Shown here in pieces: positions 37,906-45,987 of a DNA stretch of 64,000 nucleotides. Where the stretch lies: contig JACKHA010000001.1 of the NCBI GenBank assembly GCA_020639215.1, positions 62,001 through 126,000 on the forward strand, read 5' to 3'. The stretch's first letter is position 1, and the number at the start of each line of letters is the position of its first letter. Below the pieces are notes generated by a model. That model had not been told where the DNA came from. It ran no database searches and was given only the letters and a program-made list of their open reading frames with translations. The DNA comes from Phycisphaeraceae bacterium (lineage in GTDB: Bacteria > Planctomycetota > Phycisphaerae > Phycisphaerales > UBA1924). Position numbers and translations under genes: made by a program.

Positions 37906-38271
37906 ATGCGCCTCGAATCCGATCTCATGCGCGGCGCCGGCCCTGTCGCCGTGCTGAAACTGCTCGAGCGCGGCGAGATGTACGGCTACGAGCTGGCCGA
38001 CGCGCTGGAGCGCCGCAGCCAGGGCGTCCTCGCGATGGGCCAGTCCACCCTCTACCCGCTGCTGTACAACCTGGAGGCCAAGGGGTACATCGAGGCCGAG
38101 TGGCGCGTCGCGGACTCCGGACGGCGACGCAAGTACTACCGCCTGACGCCAAAGGGACGCAAGCGTCTGGCGACCGACACCGACGCGTGGAAGCGCCTGG
38201 CGGGGGCGATGTCGGCCCTGGGCGTGCTGGGGCCGGCGGACGCGCGGGCGTCGCTGGGGGTGGCGCCATGA
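37906..38271 (+). CDS. PadR-family transcriptional regulator
   Basis: A 121-residue winged-helix repressor. The PadR core reads VAVLKLLERGEMYGYELADA, LAMGQSTLYPLLYNLEAKGY and RRRKYYRLTPKGRKRL. It starts at 37906 behind a perfect CAGGAGGTCACC site. Its stop overlaps the next start (ATGA), so the HAAS-domain membrane protein is made with it. PadR genes coupled to HAAS/permease-prefix proteins usually respond to membrane or antimicrobial stress; the inducer here is unknown. The GACATAGTATGTC palindrome upstream is a likely autoregulatory site. Confidence 0.93.
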   Translation: MRLESDLMRGAGPVAVLKLLERGEMYGYELADALERRSQGVLAMGQSTLYPLLYNLEAKGYIEAEWRVADSGRRRKYYRLTPKGRKRLATDTDAWKRLAGAMSALGVLGPADARASLGVAP

Positions 38272-40250
38272 GCCGGTCCGACCAAGGGTCGCGGGATCGG
38301 GAGGGCTCGACGCTCACGCGCGTGCTGAGCACGCCGATCTTCACGCTCGTCCGCCCTCGGTCCGCTGCCCGCGCCGACGCGCGGACCGTCGTCCGCGATG
38401 CCGATCTGCCCGCGTCGCTCTCAAGCCTCGTCGAGCGCGTGTGCATCCGCACACGCCTCTGGCGCGGCGAGCAGAGCGACGTCGCGGGCGAGCTGTGCGC
38501 CCATTTCCTCGACGGTCTCGAGTCCGGTCGCACGCCCGAGCAACTCCGCGAGGCCTTCGGCAGCGTGAAGGCGACCGCCCGCCTCATCCGTCGGGCCAAG
38601 CAACGGGCCCGCCCGCTGGTGTGGCGCCTGTGGGCCGGGTTCTGGTGCGCCGTCGGCTGGGGCCTGCTGGCGATCCTGGGGCTGTACGTGTTCCTGTTCG
38701 TGCGGTACATGCTGCTCGAGCCGACGATCTCGCGGAACATCTCGGCGGAGATCAACCAGCGCATTGCCCAGACACCACCGCAGGACCGGGCCTGGCCCGA
38801 GCTCCGGGCGGCGTACCTCATGCTCACGCCGGTGGGCGACGGCTCGCCCGAGTCCTTCGCCCCGCCCGAGTTCGATCCGGCGACCGGCCAGGAACTGCAG
38901 GGCCCGGTCCCTCTCCACGACGCCTTCGCAAGGTGGGACATCGAGGGCGAGTCGCTTGATGGGGTGCGGAACTACCTGAGCGAGAACGAGGGCGCGCTGG
39001 ACCGCGTCCGCGCCGCCGCCGCCCGCCCCGCGCTGGGCCTGCTGCTGACCGACGCGACCGACGTCGAAGTCGAGCGTCACGGCATGGGCATGGGCCTCCG
39101 CCCCGAGTACGACCTCACGGGCGTCCGCACGACCCCGACGGAGAACCCGGCGCTGATCAGCGTGTTGCTGCCGAATCTCGTGCCGATGCGGTTCCTCTCG
39201 GGGCTGCTGGCCAGCGACGCCCGCCTGGCGGCGCTCGATGGCGACGCGGCTCGGTTCATGGGCGACATCGAGGCCATGCTCGGCATGGGCGCACAGGTCC
39301 GCCAGCAGCGGGTGCTCATCGCGGACCTGGTGGCCATCGCGATGGACGCGCGGGCCCTGCAGGCCATCGACTACACACTGGTCCGCCACCCCGGCCTTCT
39401 GTCCGACGAGCAGGTCGCGGCCCTGGCCCATGCCCTGTCGCGCATCGGGAACGATGGGCCTCTCGTCACCTTCGACGGCGAGCGTGCGATGTTCGAGGAC
39501 ACCCTCCAGCGCCTCTACTCCGACGACGGCAGCGGCAACGGCGTGGTCACCCGCGAGGGCATGCGCGAGCTGGCCCGGATGTTCACCGACTTCGGGCCCA
39601 TCCCGCCCGAGATGAACCTGGCCAGCGACGCGCTGGGCCCGATCCAGTCGGCGGTGGTCGCCGACCGGGCCAGCATGCAGGCGATGTACGAGCGGTTCAT
39701 CGGGCAGGCCGAGCGGGCCGCCCGCACGCCGATGTGGGCCCACGACGACCTGGCAATGGACGCCGACATCGAGCAGATGGCGGGCGACCCGATCCAGCGG
39801 ACCCGCTACATGCTGGTGTACCTGCTGATGCCGGCCCTGAACCGTGCCGCCCTGTCGGGCGAGGACCTGCTGCAGCGACGCGACGCGACGATCGTCGCGC
39901 TGGCAATCGAGCTGCACCGCCGACGGACGGGCGCGCACCCGGCGGCCCTCGACGAGGTCCCGGCGGCCATCCTGCCGAGCGTGCCGCGTGATCGGTTCAC
40001 GGGCGAGGCGATCGGGTACGCGCTCGTGGATGGGCGTCCGGTGGTCTACTCGCGCGGCGTGGACCGCGACGACGACGGGGGACGGGCGCCGAGCGAAGAC
40101 TCGCCCCGTCGGCTCTCGATCCGGCCGTGGCGCGTCGACCAGTGGATGCCGCTGGAGACAGTCCAGCACTATCTCGCCGATCATGGGCTTGGGCGCGGTC
40201 TCGACGGCGACTGGATCCTCTGGCCGCCTTCCGACACCGAGCAGGATTGA
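38268..40250 (+). CDS. Large membrane protein with HAAS/permease-prefix-like N-terminus
   Basis: A 660-residue protein coupled to padR. Residues about 45-115 (LSSLVERVCIRTRLWRGEQS, VAGELCAHFLDGLESG, EQLREAFGSVKATARLIRRA) match the helical HAAS or permease-prefix pattern typical of PadR partners. One strong membrane helix follows (AVGWGLLAILGLYVFLFVRY). The remaining 500 residues are soluble, presumably exported, and unlike the FtsX-type permease usually found in this position. Segments such as DEVPAAILPSVPRDRFTGEA and YALVDGRPVVYSRGVDRDDD recall a family of large planctomycete proteins with no assigned role. I cannot name the exported domain. Confidence 0.75.
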   Translation: MSRSDQGSRDREGSTLTRVLSTPIFTLVRPRSAARADARTVVRDADLPASLSSLVERVCIRTRLWRGEQSDVAGELCAHFLDGLESGRTPEQLREAFGSVKATARLIRRAKQRARPLVWRLWAGFWCAVGWGLLAILGLYVFLFVRYMLLEPTISRNISAEINQRIAQTPPQDRAWPELRAAYLMLTPVGDGSPESFAPPEFDPATGQELQGPVPLHDAFARWDIEGESLDGVRNYLSENEGALDRVRAAAARPALGLLLTDATDVEVERHGMGMGLRPEYDLTGVRTTPTENPALISVLLPNLVPMRFLSGLLASDARLAALDGDAARFMGDIEAMLGMGAQVRQQRVLIADLVAIAMDARALQAIDYTLVRHPGLLSDEQVAALAHALSRIGNDGPLVTFDGERAMFEDTLQRLYSDDGSGNGVVTREGMRELARMFTDFGPIPPEMNLASDALGPIQSAVVADRASMQAMYERFIGQAERAARTPMWAHDDLAMDADIEQMAGDPIQRTRYMLVYLLMPALNRAALSGEDLLQRRDATIVALAIELHRRRTGAHPAALDEVPAAILPSVPRDRFTGEAIGYALVDGRPVVYSRGVDRDDDGGRAPSEDSPRRLSIRPWRVDQWMPLETVQHYLADHGLGRGLDGDWILWPPSDTEQD

Positions 40251-40356
40251 GCCCCGGGGTTCCCGTGTGTGTGAAGATCGCGCGTGTGACGCGGGCCGGT
40301 GGACCCATCCGCCGCCTTTCGCCCGTACCCTCTGGCCTCGACCCAGAGGGTTTCCC

Positions 40357-41766
40357 ATGGACCTCCGCCTGAATCGCGTCTCCCGTCGCCAGGCCCTGAT
40401 TGCCGGAGCCGCTTCCGTCGCCGGCGCGGGCCTGGCGAGCACCGCCCTGGGGCGTCGCGCCGGGGCCGCCATCCGCACCCGCGCCGGGGCCGCCCACCCC
40501 GACCACGCCCGCAACGTGATCTTCATGTGCGCCGACGGCATGAGCACCGGCACGCTCACGCTGGGCGACAGCGCCATCCGCAGGCAGACCGGCGCGTCGA
40601 GCGCGTGGGTCCGCCTGTGGCACGCCCCCGGCGTCCGGCGCGCGATGCAGGACACGGCCTCGGCCGACTCGCTCGTGACCGACTCGTCCGCCGCCGCGAG
40701 CGCCTGGGGCATCGGGCGGCGCGTGAACAACGGGACGGTCAACTTCACGCCCGACAACCGCGAGCCCGAGCCGATCCTCGTCACCGCCAGGGCCCATGGC
40801 AAGGCCACTGGCCTGGTCACCACCACGCGCGTCACCCACGCCACGCCCGCGGGCTTCATCGCCAACGTGCCCGATCGCGGCCTTGAAGGACCGATCGCCG
40901 AGCAGATGCAGCAGCGCGGCGTCGACGTGGTCCTGGGCGGCGGACGCCGGTACTTCCCCGACGCGACGCTGGCGATCCGGGCGGCAACGCTGTGCACGAC
41001 CGCCGAGGAACTGGGAGCGGCCCCCGGCGGGCTCTCGAAGCCGCTGCTCGGGTTGTTCAAGGACGGGCACGTCGATTACGTGATCGAGCGTCCCGCAACG
41101 CAGCCCGGGCTCGAGGCCATGACGCGGGCCGCGCTGGATCGGCTGGCGACCGGCGACAACGGCTTCGTGCTGCAGGTGGAGGGCGGGCGCGTCGACCACG
41201 CGGCCCACGCCAACGACGCCGCGGCCCTCGTGGGGGAGCAGGTGGAGTTCGACCGCACGATCCGGGTCGTCGTGGACTGGTGCGCCGGACGCGACGACAC
41301 GCTCGTGGTCATCACCAGCGACCACGCCAACGCCAACCCGGGCCTGACCCTGTACGGCCCCGACGGGGCGAGCGGCATGGAGCGCCTGCTGCGCGGGCGG
41401 CGGTCGATCGAGTCGATCCTGGAGGAAGCGGCCCGCCCGGGCGTCGACGCGGGGATCATCGACCGGGTCTGCGCCCTGATCGGCGAGCACCGCGGGATCG
41501 AGTTCGGGCAGCGCGAGCGGGACTTCATGCTCGCCCGATTCCGCGGCCAGCCCACCAACCCGTTCGCGCCCCTGGAGAACTGGACGAGCCTGCTCGGGGC
41601 CCTGCTGGCCAACCACTACGGCGTGGCGTTCGTCAGCCCGAACCACACGTCGGACTACGTCGAGTGCACCGCCTTCGGCCCGGGCAGCCAGGAGATGCCG
41701 CCGATGGTGCTCAACACCGATCTGTACCGGATGATGGTCGGGGCGCTGGACATCGTGGCGGGATGA
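40357..41766 (+). CDS. Tat-exported alkaline phosphatase
   Basis: A 469-residue phosphomonoesterase of the PhoA family. A twin-arginine signal (SRRQALIAGAASVAGAGLAS) indicates folded export. Metal and catalytic residues are visible: Asp60 in VIFMCADGMS, nucleophile Ser110 in SLVTDSSAAASAWG, TTRVTHATPAGF, the DHAAHANDAAALVGEQVEFD segment with His and Asp zinc ligands, and TSDHANANP. The final metal His is in SPNHTSDYVECTAFG. AGAGGG is a modest ribosome site before 40357. It probably scavenges phosphate in the periplasm. It stands alone between the PadR operon and a convergent gene. Confidence 0.92.
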   Translation: MDLRLNRVSRRQALIAGAASVAGAGLASTALGRRAGAAIRTRAGAAHPDHARNVIFMCADGMSTGTLTLGDSAIRRQTGASSAWVRLWHAPGVRRAMQDTASADSLVTDSSAAASAWGIGRRVNNGTVNFTPDNREPEPILVTARAHGKATGLVTTTRVTHATPAGFIANVPDRGLEGPIAEQMQQRGVDVVLGGGRRYFPDATLAIRAATLCTTAEELGAAPGGLSKPLLGLFKDGHVDYVIERPATQPGLEAMTRAALDRLATGDNGFVLQVEGGRVDHAAHANDAAALVGEQVEFDRTIRVVVDWCAGRDDTLVVITSDHANANPGLTLYGPDGASGMERLLRGRRSIESILEEAARPGVDAGIIDRVCALIGEHRGIEFGQRERDFMLARFRGQPTNPFAPLENWTSLLGALLANHYGVAFVSPNHTSDYVECTAFGPGSQEMPPMVLNTDLYRMMVGALDIVAG

Positions 41767-41812
41767 GGCGGAACGCGAGCGTGGTCGAGCGCGGCCCGGC
41801 GCCCGCTTCCTC

Positions 41813-42481
41813 TCACTTTCCGAAGACCCAGCCGACCAACCTGGCCAGCACGCCCTTGCGGCGGCGAGGGCGCTTTGGCTTGGCCGCGGCCCGACGCTTC
41901 GAGCGTCGCTTGCGGGCGTGGGCGTCGTGCGTGTGTTGCTGCTGGGCCGCGAGTGTGGCGAACTTTCGCTTGCAGGAAGGGCACCGGAACGTGGCTTCCG
42001 GCCGCGTCGCGCCCCTCGGCATCGCCGCGCCCGATCCATCGGGGGCTTTGTTTCCTGCTCCGGTGCGGGTTCGCGCTGCCTGATTCGGCGCGGCCTTTGG
42101 CTTTGACTTGTGCTGCCGACCCGCTGCCGTCGCCACGCCATCGGGCGCGTGCGGCAGGAAGTCCTCGACCGCGCGAACCAGGTGTTCGCCGGCCCGCTCG
42201 ATCTCCTCGGGTCGAAGCGGTTCGTCGCCGCGCTTCGGGTGGTCCAGGCGGTTGCGCACGCCGATCGCCCACATCACGTCGCGGATACTGGAGAAGCACG
42301 ACTCCCTCGCTCTGGCGTAGTCGCTCAGGAACGGATCGCGTCCGTCCGGGCCTTCAAGATCGGGCAGCGACTCGACGAGCAGAAACTCAAGCAGGCGCTT
42401 GGCCTCGTGGACACGCGTGATGGGGTCGGCCTGCTTGCGGACCTGCGCGAGCGTCTTGACGCCGGGCGGCAGCGTGGGCAT
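41813..42481 (-). CDS. HEPN-like domain plus C2H2 zinc finger protein
   Basis: A 222-residue cytoplasmic protein of unknown function. An all-helical N-terminal domain (about 20-110) contains VHEAKRLLEFLLVESLPDLE, RARESCFSSIRDVMWAIGV and RNRLDHP, then EEIERAGEHLVRAVEDFLP. The R76-N77-x3-H81 signature matches the RX4-6H motif of HEPN RNases, though this is a pattern match only. After a disordered Ala/Lys/Arg linker, residues 167-188 form a canonical C2H2 finger (C167-x2-C170-x12-H183-x4-H188; FRCPSCKRKF). The tail is extremely basic (KRRSKRRAAAKPKRPRRRKG) and ends with VLARLVGWVF. This suggests nucleic-acid binding by the finger and tail, with possible RNA cleavage. It lies 32 nt after the HEAT gene. 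Confidence 0.7.
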   Translation of the reverse strand: MPTLPPGVKTLAQVRKQADPITRVHEAKRLLEFLLVESLPDLEGPDGRDPFLSDYARARESCFSSIRDVMWAIGVRNRLDHPKRGDEPLRPEEIERAGEHLVRAVEDFLPHAPDGVATAAGRQHKSKPKAAPNQAARTRTGAGNKAPDGSGAAMPRGATRPEATFRCPSCKRKFATLAAQQQHTHDAHARKRRSKRRAAAKPKRPRRRKGVLARLVGWVFGK

Positions 42482-42513
42482 CGCGGGCTCCCCGTGCCTC
42501 GGCGAGGCGTCGA

Positions 42514-43647
42514 TCAGGCCCTGTCGAACCGCCCGCGCGGGAAGCTGTACGGCACGGCGTGCAGTTTCTGGATCTCGCGGTTGGCCTGCTCGACAAAGTT
42601 GCGGCTGGTCGGATCGATCTGCTCGGGCGGGGTCTGCGTGCCGCTGGGGTTGATCGCGGTGGCCGCGAAGAACATGGAGGCCTGGGCCGAGCGGACCAGC
42701 GAGCGGAGCAGGTCGCGCTCCTCCTGGCTCTCGACGCCGGATTCGACGCGGGCGACGGCAAACGCGAGCACGTCGCCGCTAAGGCCGGCGGCGGCCCGGG
42801 CGGCGCCGGCGGGCAGCGGGCGGCCCGTATCGGTCAGGGCATCGCGGCACGCGACCGTGGCGCGGAGCATGAACGTCAGGCGGTCGAGGTTCTCCTCGTA
42901 CGCCGGGATCGTGCGGACGCGGTTGCCGGTGGCCTCGGCGAGCTGCTGAATGGCCGCGGCGGGGATGGCCTCGAAGTTCTGGCGGTTGATCTTGCTCGCA
43001 GCGATCAGGGCCCGGACCGAGACGTCGAGGATCCAGGGGTCCTCCTCGTTGCGGATCATCTCGCCAAGGCGGGTCAGCAGCGACTGGACCTTGTCGGGCG
43101 AGACCGCCGGCGTCTCCTTCGACAGGGCCTCGAAGGTGCGGAGCAGCGCGTAGGCCGCGGTGTATCGGACCGCGACCGCGGGGTGGTCCAGGGACCGCTC
43201 GATGGCGTTGAGGGAGCGGTCGGTGCCGACCTCGCCCAGCACGCGCAGGGCGTTGACGGCGATGAGCTCGTCGTCGTTGGTGGTCAGACGCTCGGCGACG
43301 GGGCAGACGGCGTTGCTGTACGCCAGGCGGAAGGGGACGCCCATGCCGCGGGTGGAGAAGGGCGAGAGGATGCGCTCGCGGGCCGTGCGGATCGCGTCCG
43401 GGTCGGTGCTGCTGAGGTTCCGGGCCGCCTGCTCGGCGTACTCGTTGACCGTGCGGACCTCGTCGGGGGTCAGCTGGGCCGTCTTGGTGATGATGTTGGC
43501 GGGGATCGTGGCGGTCTGGGCAAGCGCGGCGGACGGGGCGAGCAGGGGCAGGCCGACCATGGGCAGGCCAAGCGACTGCGCGGCGAAGCAGAGCCCGAGG
43601 GCCACGACAATGCGGCGCGACTTCCCTCGAGGCGATGTCTCGACCAA
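42514..43647 (-). CDS. Exported HEAT-repeat protein
   Basis: A 377-residue exported protein. Starting at TTG 43647 behind GGAAAGGG, it has a signal peptide (RRIVVALGLCFAAQSLGLPM to SAALAQ). The rest is alpha-helical with HEAT/Armadillo-like pairs: LIAVNALRVLGEVGTDRSLN, IERSLDHPAVAVRYTAAYAL, LGEMIRNEEDPWILDVSVRA. It would serve as a periplasmic protein-binding scaffold. An ATG at 43758 extends the frame by 37 residues of disordered sequence and would spoil the signal, so it is not preferred. It is upstream of the HEPN/C2H2 gene on the same strand, but a link between an exported and a cytoplasmic protein is not evident. Confidence 0.7.
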   Translation of the reverse strand: MVETSPRGKSRRIVVALGLCFAAQSLGLPMVGLPLLAPSAALAQTATIPANIITKTAQLTPDEVRTVNEYAEQAARNLSSTDPDAIRTARERILSPFSTRGMGVPFRLAYSNAVCPVAERLTTNDDELIAVNALRVLGEVGTDRSLNAIERSLDHPAVAVRYTAAYALLRTFEALSKETPAVSPDKVQSLLTRLGEMIRNEEDPWILDVSVRALIAASKINRQNFEAIPAAAIQQLAEATGNRVRTIPAYEENLDRLTFMLRATVACRDALTDTGRPLPAGAARAAAGLSGDVLAFAVARVESGVESQEERDLLRSLVRSAQASMFFAATAINPSGTQTPPEQIDPTSRNFVEQANREIQKLHAVPYSFPRGRFDRA

Positions 43648-43878
43648 AGCAGAGCCCTTTCCTGGTGGACCGTCGGACCGACCGCCCTTCCGCACCGCCC
43701 CATTCGCAGACGCCGGGAGCGGGTTGCGGAACCTACCCGCCCCCCGAGGGTTCGTCAACGCCCGGGGGCATCCGCCGCCCCGCGGGGAGGGGATTGTTGA
43801 CGCCTCGAGGGGCGAGGTCCAAGGGAGGGGGAAGTTGGGGTTGGGGGCCCGGGTTGCGCCGGGGTGTGTCGGTGATGG

Positions 43879-44937
43879 CTACTCGAGGGGCCTGCGGACG
43901 AGCGTGTAGAGCACGAACCAGTTCGATTCCAGGGCCGCCGGGTCGGATTCCCAGGCGAAGACGGGGATGTGCCGGCGGAAGGCGGGCGAGTCGTCGCGGT
44001 CGAAGGCGATGACCTCGAGGCCCGCGGCTTCGAGTTGCGCGCGGGTCCACGGGCAGTTGATGTCTGCGGCGGGGTTGTACTGGGCGTCGCTGAGGCGCGG
44101 GCCGCCGAGGTTGTAGATGAGGAAGAGGCCGCCGGGCACGAGGGCGTTGTGGACGGCGGCGAGGTAGGCCTCGGGCTCGACGGACAGATCGATGCGGCTC
44201 CAGGCCGGGGTGTCGGTGAGCGGGTGGACGTAGCCGTGCTTCAGGACGTTGCGGGCGAGGATCAGGTCGAAGCCGGTCCCGACGGCGTCGGCGGTGTCTT
44301 GCTCGCCGGGCCAGAGGCCGGTGACGAGCGTGACCGAAGCGCGCGGCTCGCCGGTGGGCGGGTACGGGCCCTGGTCCTCGGGCAGGGCGTAGCGGGCGGC
44401 GAGGGTCGGGGCGGGGTCCACGCCCACGGCATCCGCGCCGCAGGCGGCCAGCAGGCGGAGTTGGCCGATCTGCCCGTAGCCGTAATCGAGCACGCGGAGT
44501 CCGTCGAAGGAGGGCCATGCGGCGGCGTCGGCGGCCAGGTCGAGGGCGCGGGCGTAGCACAGGGGCGTGCCGTAGCGCGTAGCGTAGTAGGAGGACTCGT
44601 CGATGGCCTGCTCGGCGAAGCCGTCGCGTTCGTTCTCGGGCAGGGCGGCGAAGGTTTCGGCGGAGAGAACGGCGGGGGTTGGCTGACGCCGGACGAAGAT
44701 GGAGCGGGGCGTGATGGGCGTGAGGCGATCGGTGGCCGCAGCCCACTGGCGGACGGCGTCGGTCTGGAGCAGCGGGGTGAGGGCGGCGGCCTCGGCGCGG
44801 AGGTCGGCGAGGTAAGCGTCGGGCTGCGGTGCGTCGGGTTGGGCCAGGAGCGGGGCAGGGACCGGCCCGGCGAGCAGGATGGCTGCGATGACGCCGCAGG
44901 CGACGCCGAGGCCACGGGACGTTTGGTGGATGCGCAT
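43879..44937 (-). CDS. Exported protein with methyltransferase-like domain
   Basis: A 352-residue protein with a clear signal peptide (LGVACGVIAAILLAGPVPAP to LLAQ). From about residue 145 there is a class I methyltransferase pattern: LRVLDYGYGQIGQLRLLAAC, GADAVGVDPAP, TGFDLILARNVLKHGYV and LVPGGLFLIYNLGGPRLSDA, with ESNWFVLYTLVRRPLE at the end. The SAM loop GYGQIG keeps two of the usual Gly positions. An exported SAM enzyme would need SAM outside the cytoplasm, so it may instead bind another ligand or be a degenerate fold. The start at 44937 is the only one that gives the signal peptide. Confidence 0.7.
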   Translation of the reverse strand: MRIHQTSRGLGVACGVIAAILLAGPVPAPLLAQPDAPQPDAYLADLRAEAAALTPLLQTDAVRQWAAATDRLTPITPRSIFVRRQPTPAVLSAETFAALPENERDGFAEQAIDESSYYATRYGTPLCYARALDLAADAAAWPSFDGLRVLDYGYGQIGQLRLLAACGADAVGVDPAPTLAARYALPEDQGPYPPTGEPRASVTLVTGLWPGEQDTADAVGTGFDLILARNVLKHGYVHPLTDTPAWSRIDLSVEPEAYLAAVHNALVPGGLFLIYNLGGPRLSDAQYNPAADINCPWTRAQLEAAGLEVIAFDRDDSPAFRRHIPVFAWESDPAALESNWFVLYTLVRRPLE

Positions 44938-45246
44938 TGGGCGGACTCCGGGGCGATGGGAAGCGGGAGGGAAGGGCGTGCGCGAGCGGCGCGGGACGGC
45001 GGAAGCGTCGCTCCGGTTTCACCGCCCGGTCTCGCGATGGTTGAGGCGGTACCGGGCGGGGGGACGCGACCCGGGTTGCACGAATCGGCGGTCTGGCGGG
45101 GCGATGCCGCCAAGGGCTGGTGCGGGCCGTTGCGAGCCGCCATGGGTCGGGACCGTCCGGGTTCGTTGGGGCGGCGGCCGGACCCGGCGTGGCGCTTCGG
45201 CGTCAGTGTCGGCGGGTCGGGCTCAGCCTACACTTGGCCTCACTTC
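44938..45246. other. Intergenic region upstream of tRNA-Pro
   Basis: About 309 nt with no convincing gene on either strand and no palindrome. It contains TACACT at 45229-45234, a -10-like site 12 nt before the tRNA. Confidence 0.5.
45229..45234 (+). promoter_or_regulatory. -10-like TACACT for tRNA-Pro
   Basis: TACACT preceded by CTCAGCC and followed by TGGCCTC, with 12 nt to the mature 5' end of the tRNA. It resembles the site before the ECF sigma gene. Confidence 0.4.
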
Positions 45247-45320
45247 CGGGGTGTAGCGCAGCTTGGTAGCGCGTCTCGTTCGGGACGAGAAGGTCGGAGG
45301 TTCGAATCCTCTCACCCCGA
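45247..45320 (+). tRNA. tRNA-Pro (anticodon CGG)
   Basis: A full 74-nt cloverleaf. Acceptor CGGGGTG/CACCCCG, D stem GCGC/GCGC, anticodon stem TCTCG/CGAGA with loop TTCGGGA (anticodon CGG), T stem GGAGG/CCTCT (closing G-T pair) with loop TTCGAAT, discriminator A. CCA is not encoded. Confidence 0.95.
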
Positions 45321-45423
45321 TTGGCGGCAGGCTTCGACTCGCGGGGCCAACTGCTCCTGCGGCCCAGCGGCGAACTCCGATTCGGCATCACCGGGGGCGT
45401 GTCCGCCCGCGATCAGCACTCAG

Positions 45424-45741
45424 GTTGAACGCTTCGCGCCCGATCCAGTCGACGGCGTCGTGGCGTTTCGGACGGTGTCGGCCGCCGGCTTCGACGGGCT
45501 TTACCTCTGGGATGGCGGCGTGATCACCAAGGTCCTGCGCGAGGGCGACACGCTGGACGGGGCGACCGTCGTGTCGCTCCGCACCGACGGCGTGAACGAC
45601 CACTTCGACGGGCAGCGGCTCGTCTTCGCCGCCGGGCTGGATGATGGGCGGCGCGGGGTGTACTTCGCCTCGGTGCCGTCTCCGGCGGTCGGGCCGGTGC
45701 TCGTGCTGGCGATCACCCGATTCCTGCGCCGTTCCCGCTGA
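45424..45741 (+). pseudogene. 5'-truncated remnant of an exported repeat protein
   Basis: The frame beginning VERFAPDPVDGVVAFRTVSA continues FDGLYLWDGGVITKVLREGD and TLDGATVVSLRTDGVNDHFD, then LVFAAGLDDGRRGVYFASVP, and ends PAVGPVLVLAITRFLRRSR with a stop. These are blocks of a tandem-repeat exported family (choice-of-anchor/PEP-CTERM style) with a C-terminal hydrophobic anchor and basic tail. No start codon, ribosome site or signal peptide precedes it, and the frame runs back into the tRNA. The left part was therefore lost, about 100 nt downstream of tRNA-Pro. Confidence 0.6.
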
Positions 45742-45857
45742 CGGCCGGCCCGGCACCCAAGGGTCGGCCAGCGAGTTCCCCGATCGCAGGCGGTCGATCT
45801 CCGCTCGCGTCGGGCCATCCCGAGAATCTCGCCAGATCGGAAAAAATCCTGTCGCGC

Positions 45858-45890
45858 TGGACTCATAGCGGATACTGGACTATGTAATAT
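45858..45890 (+). promoter_or_regulatory. Promoter candidate of the cbb3 oxidase operon
   Basis: TGGACT (45858-45863), a 17-nt spacer and TATGTA (45881-45886), with TAATAT overlapping at 45885-45890, in an unusually AT-rich stretch about 100 nt before ccoNO. No FNR-type TTGAT-N4-ATCAA box was seen. Confidence 0.45.
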
Positions 45891-45987
45891 GGTAATTCGG
45901 CGGCCCGAACGGAACACCCCGGTGCGAGGGGCGAGGTGGGCTTGCTTGAACTCCCGGCGTCCGTCGCCGGCGGCGGAGGAACGGTCC

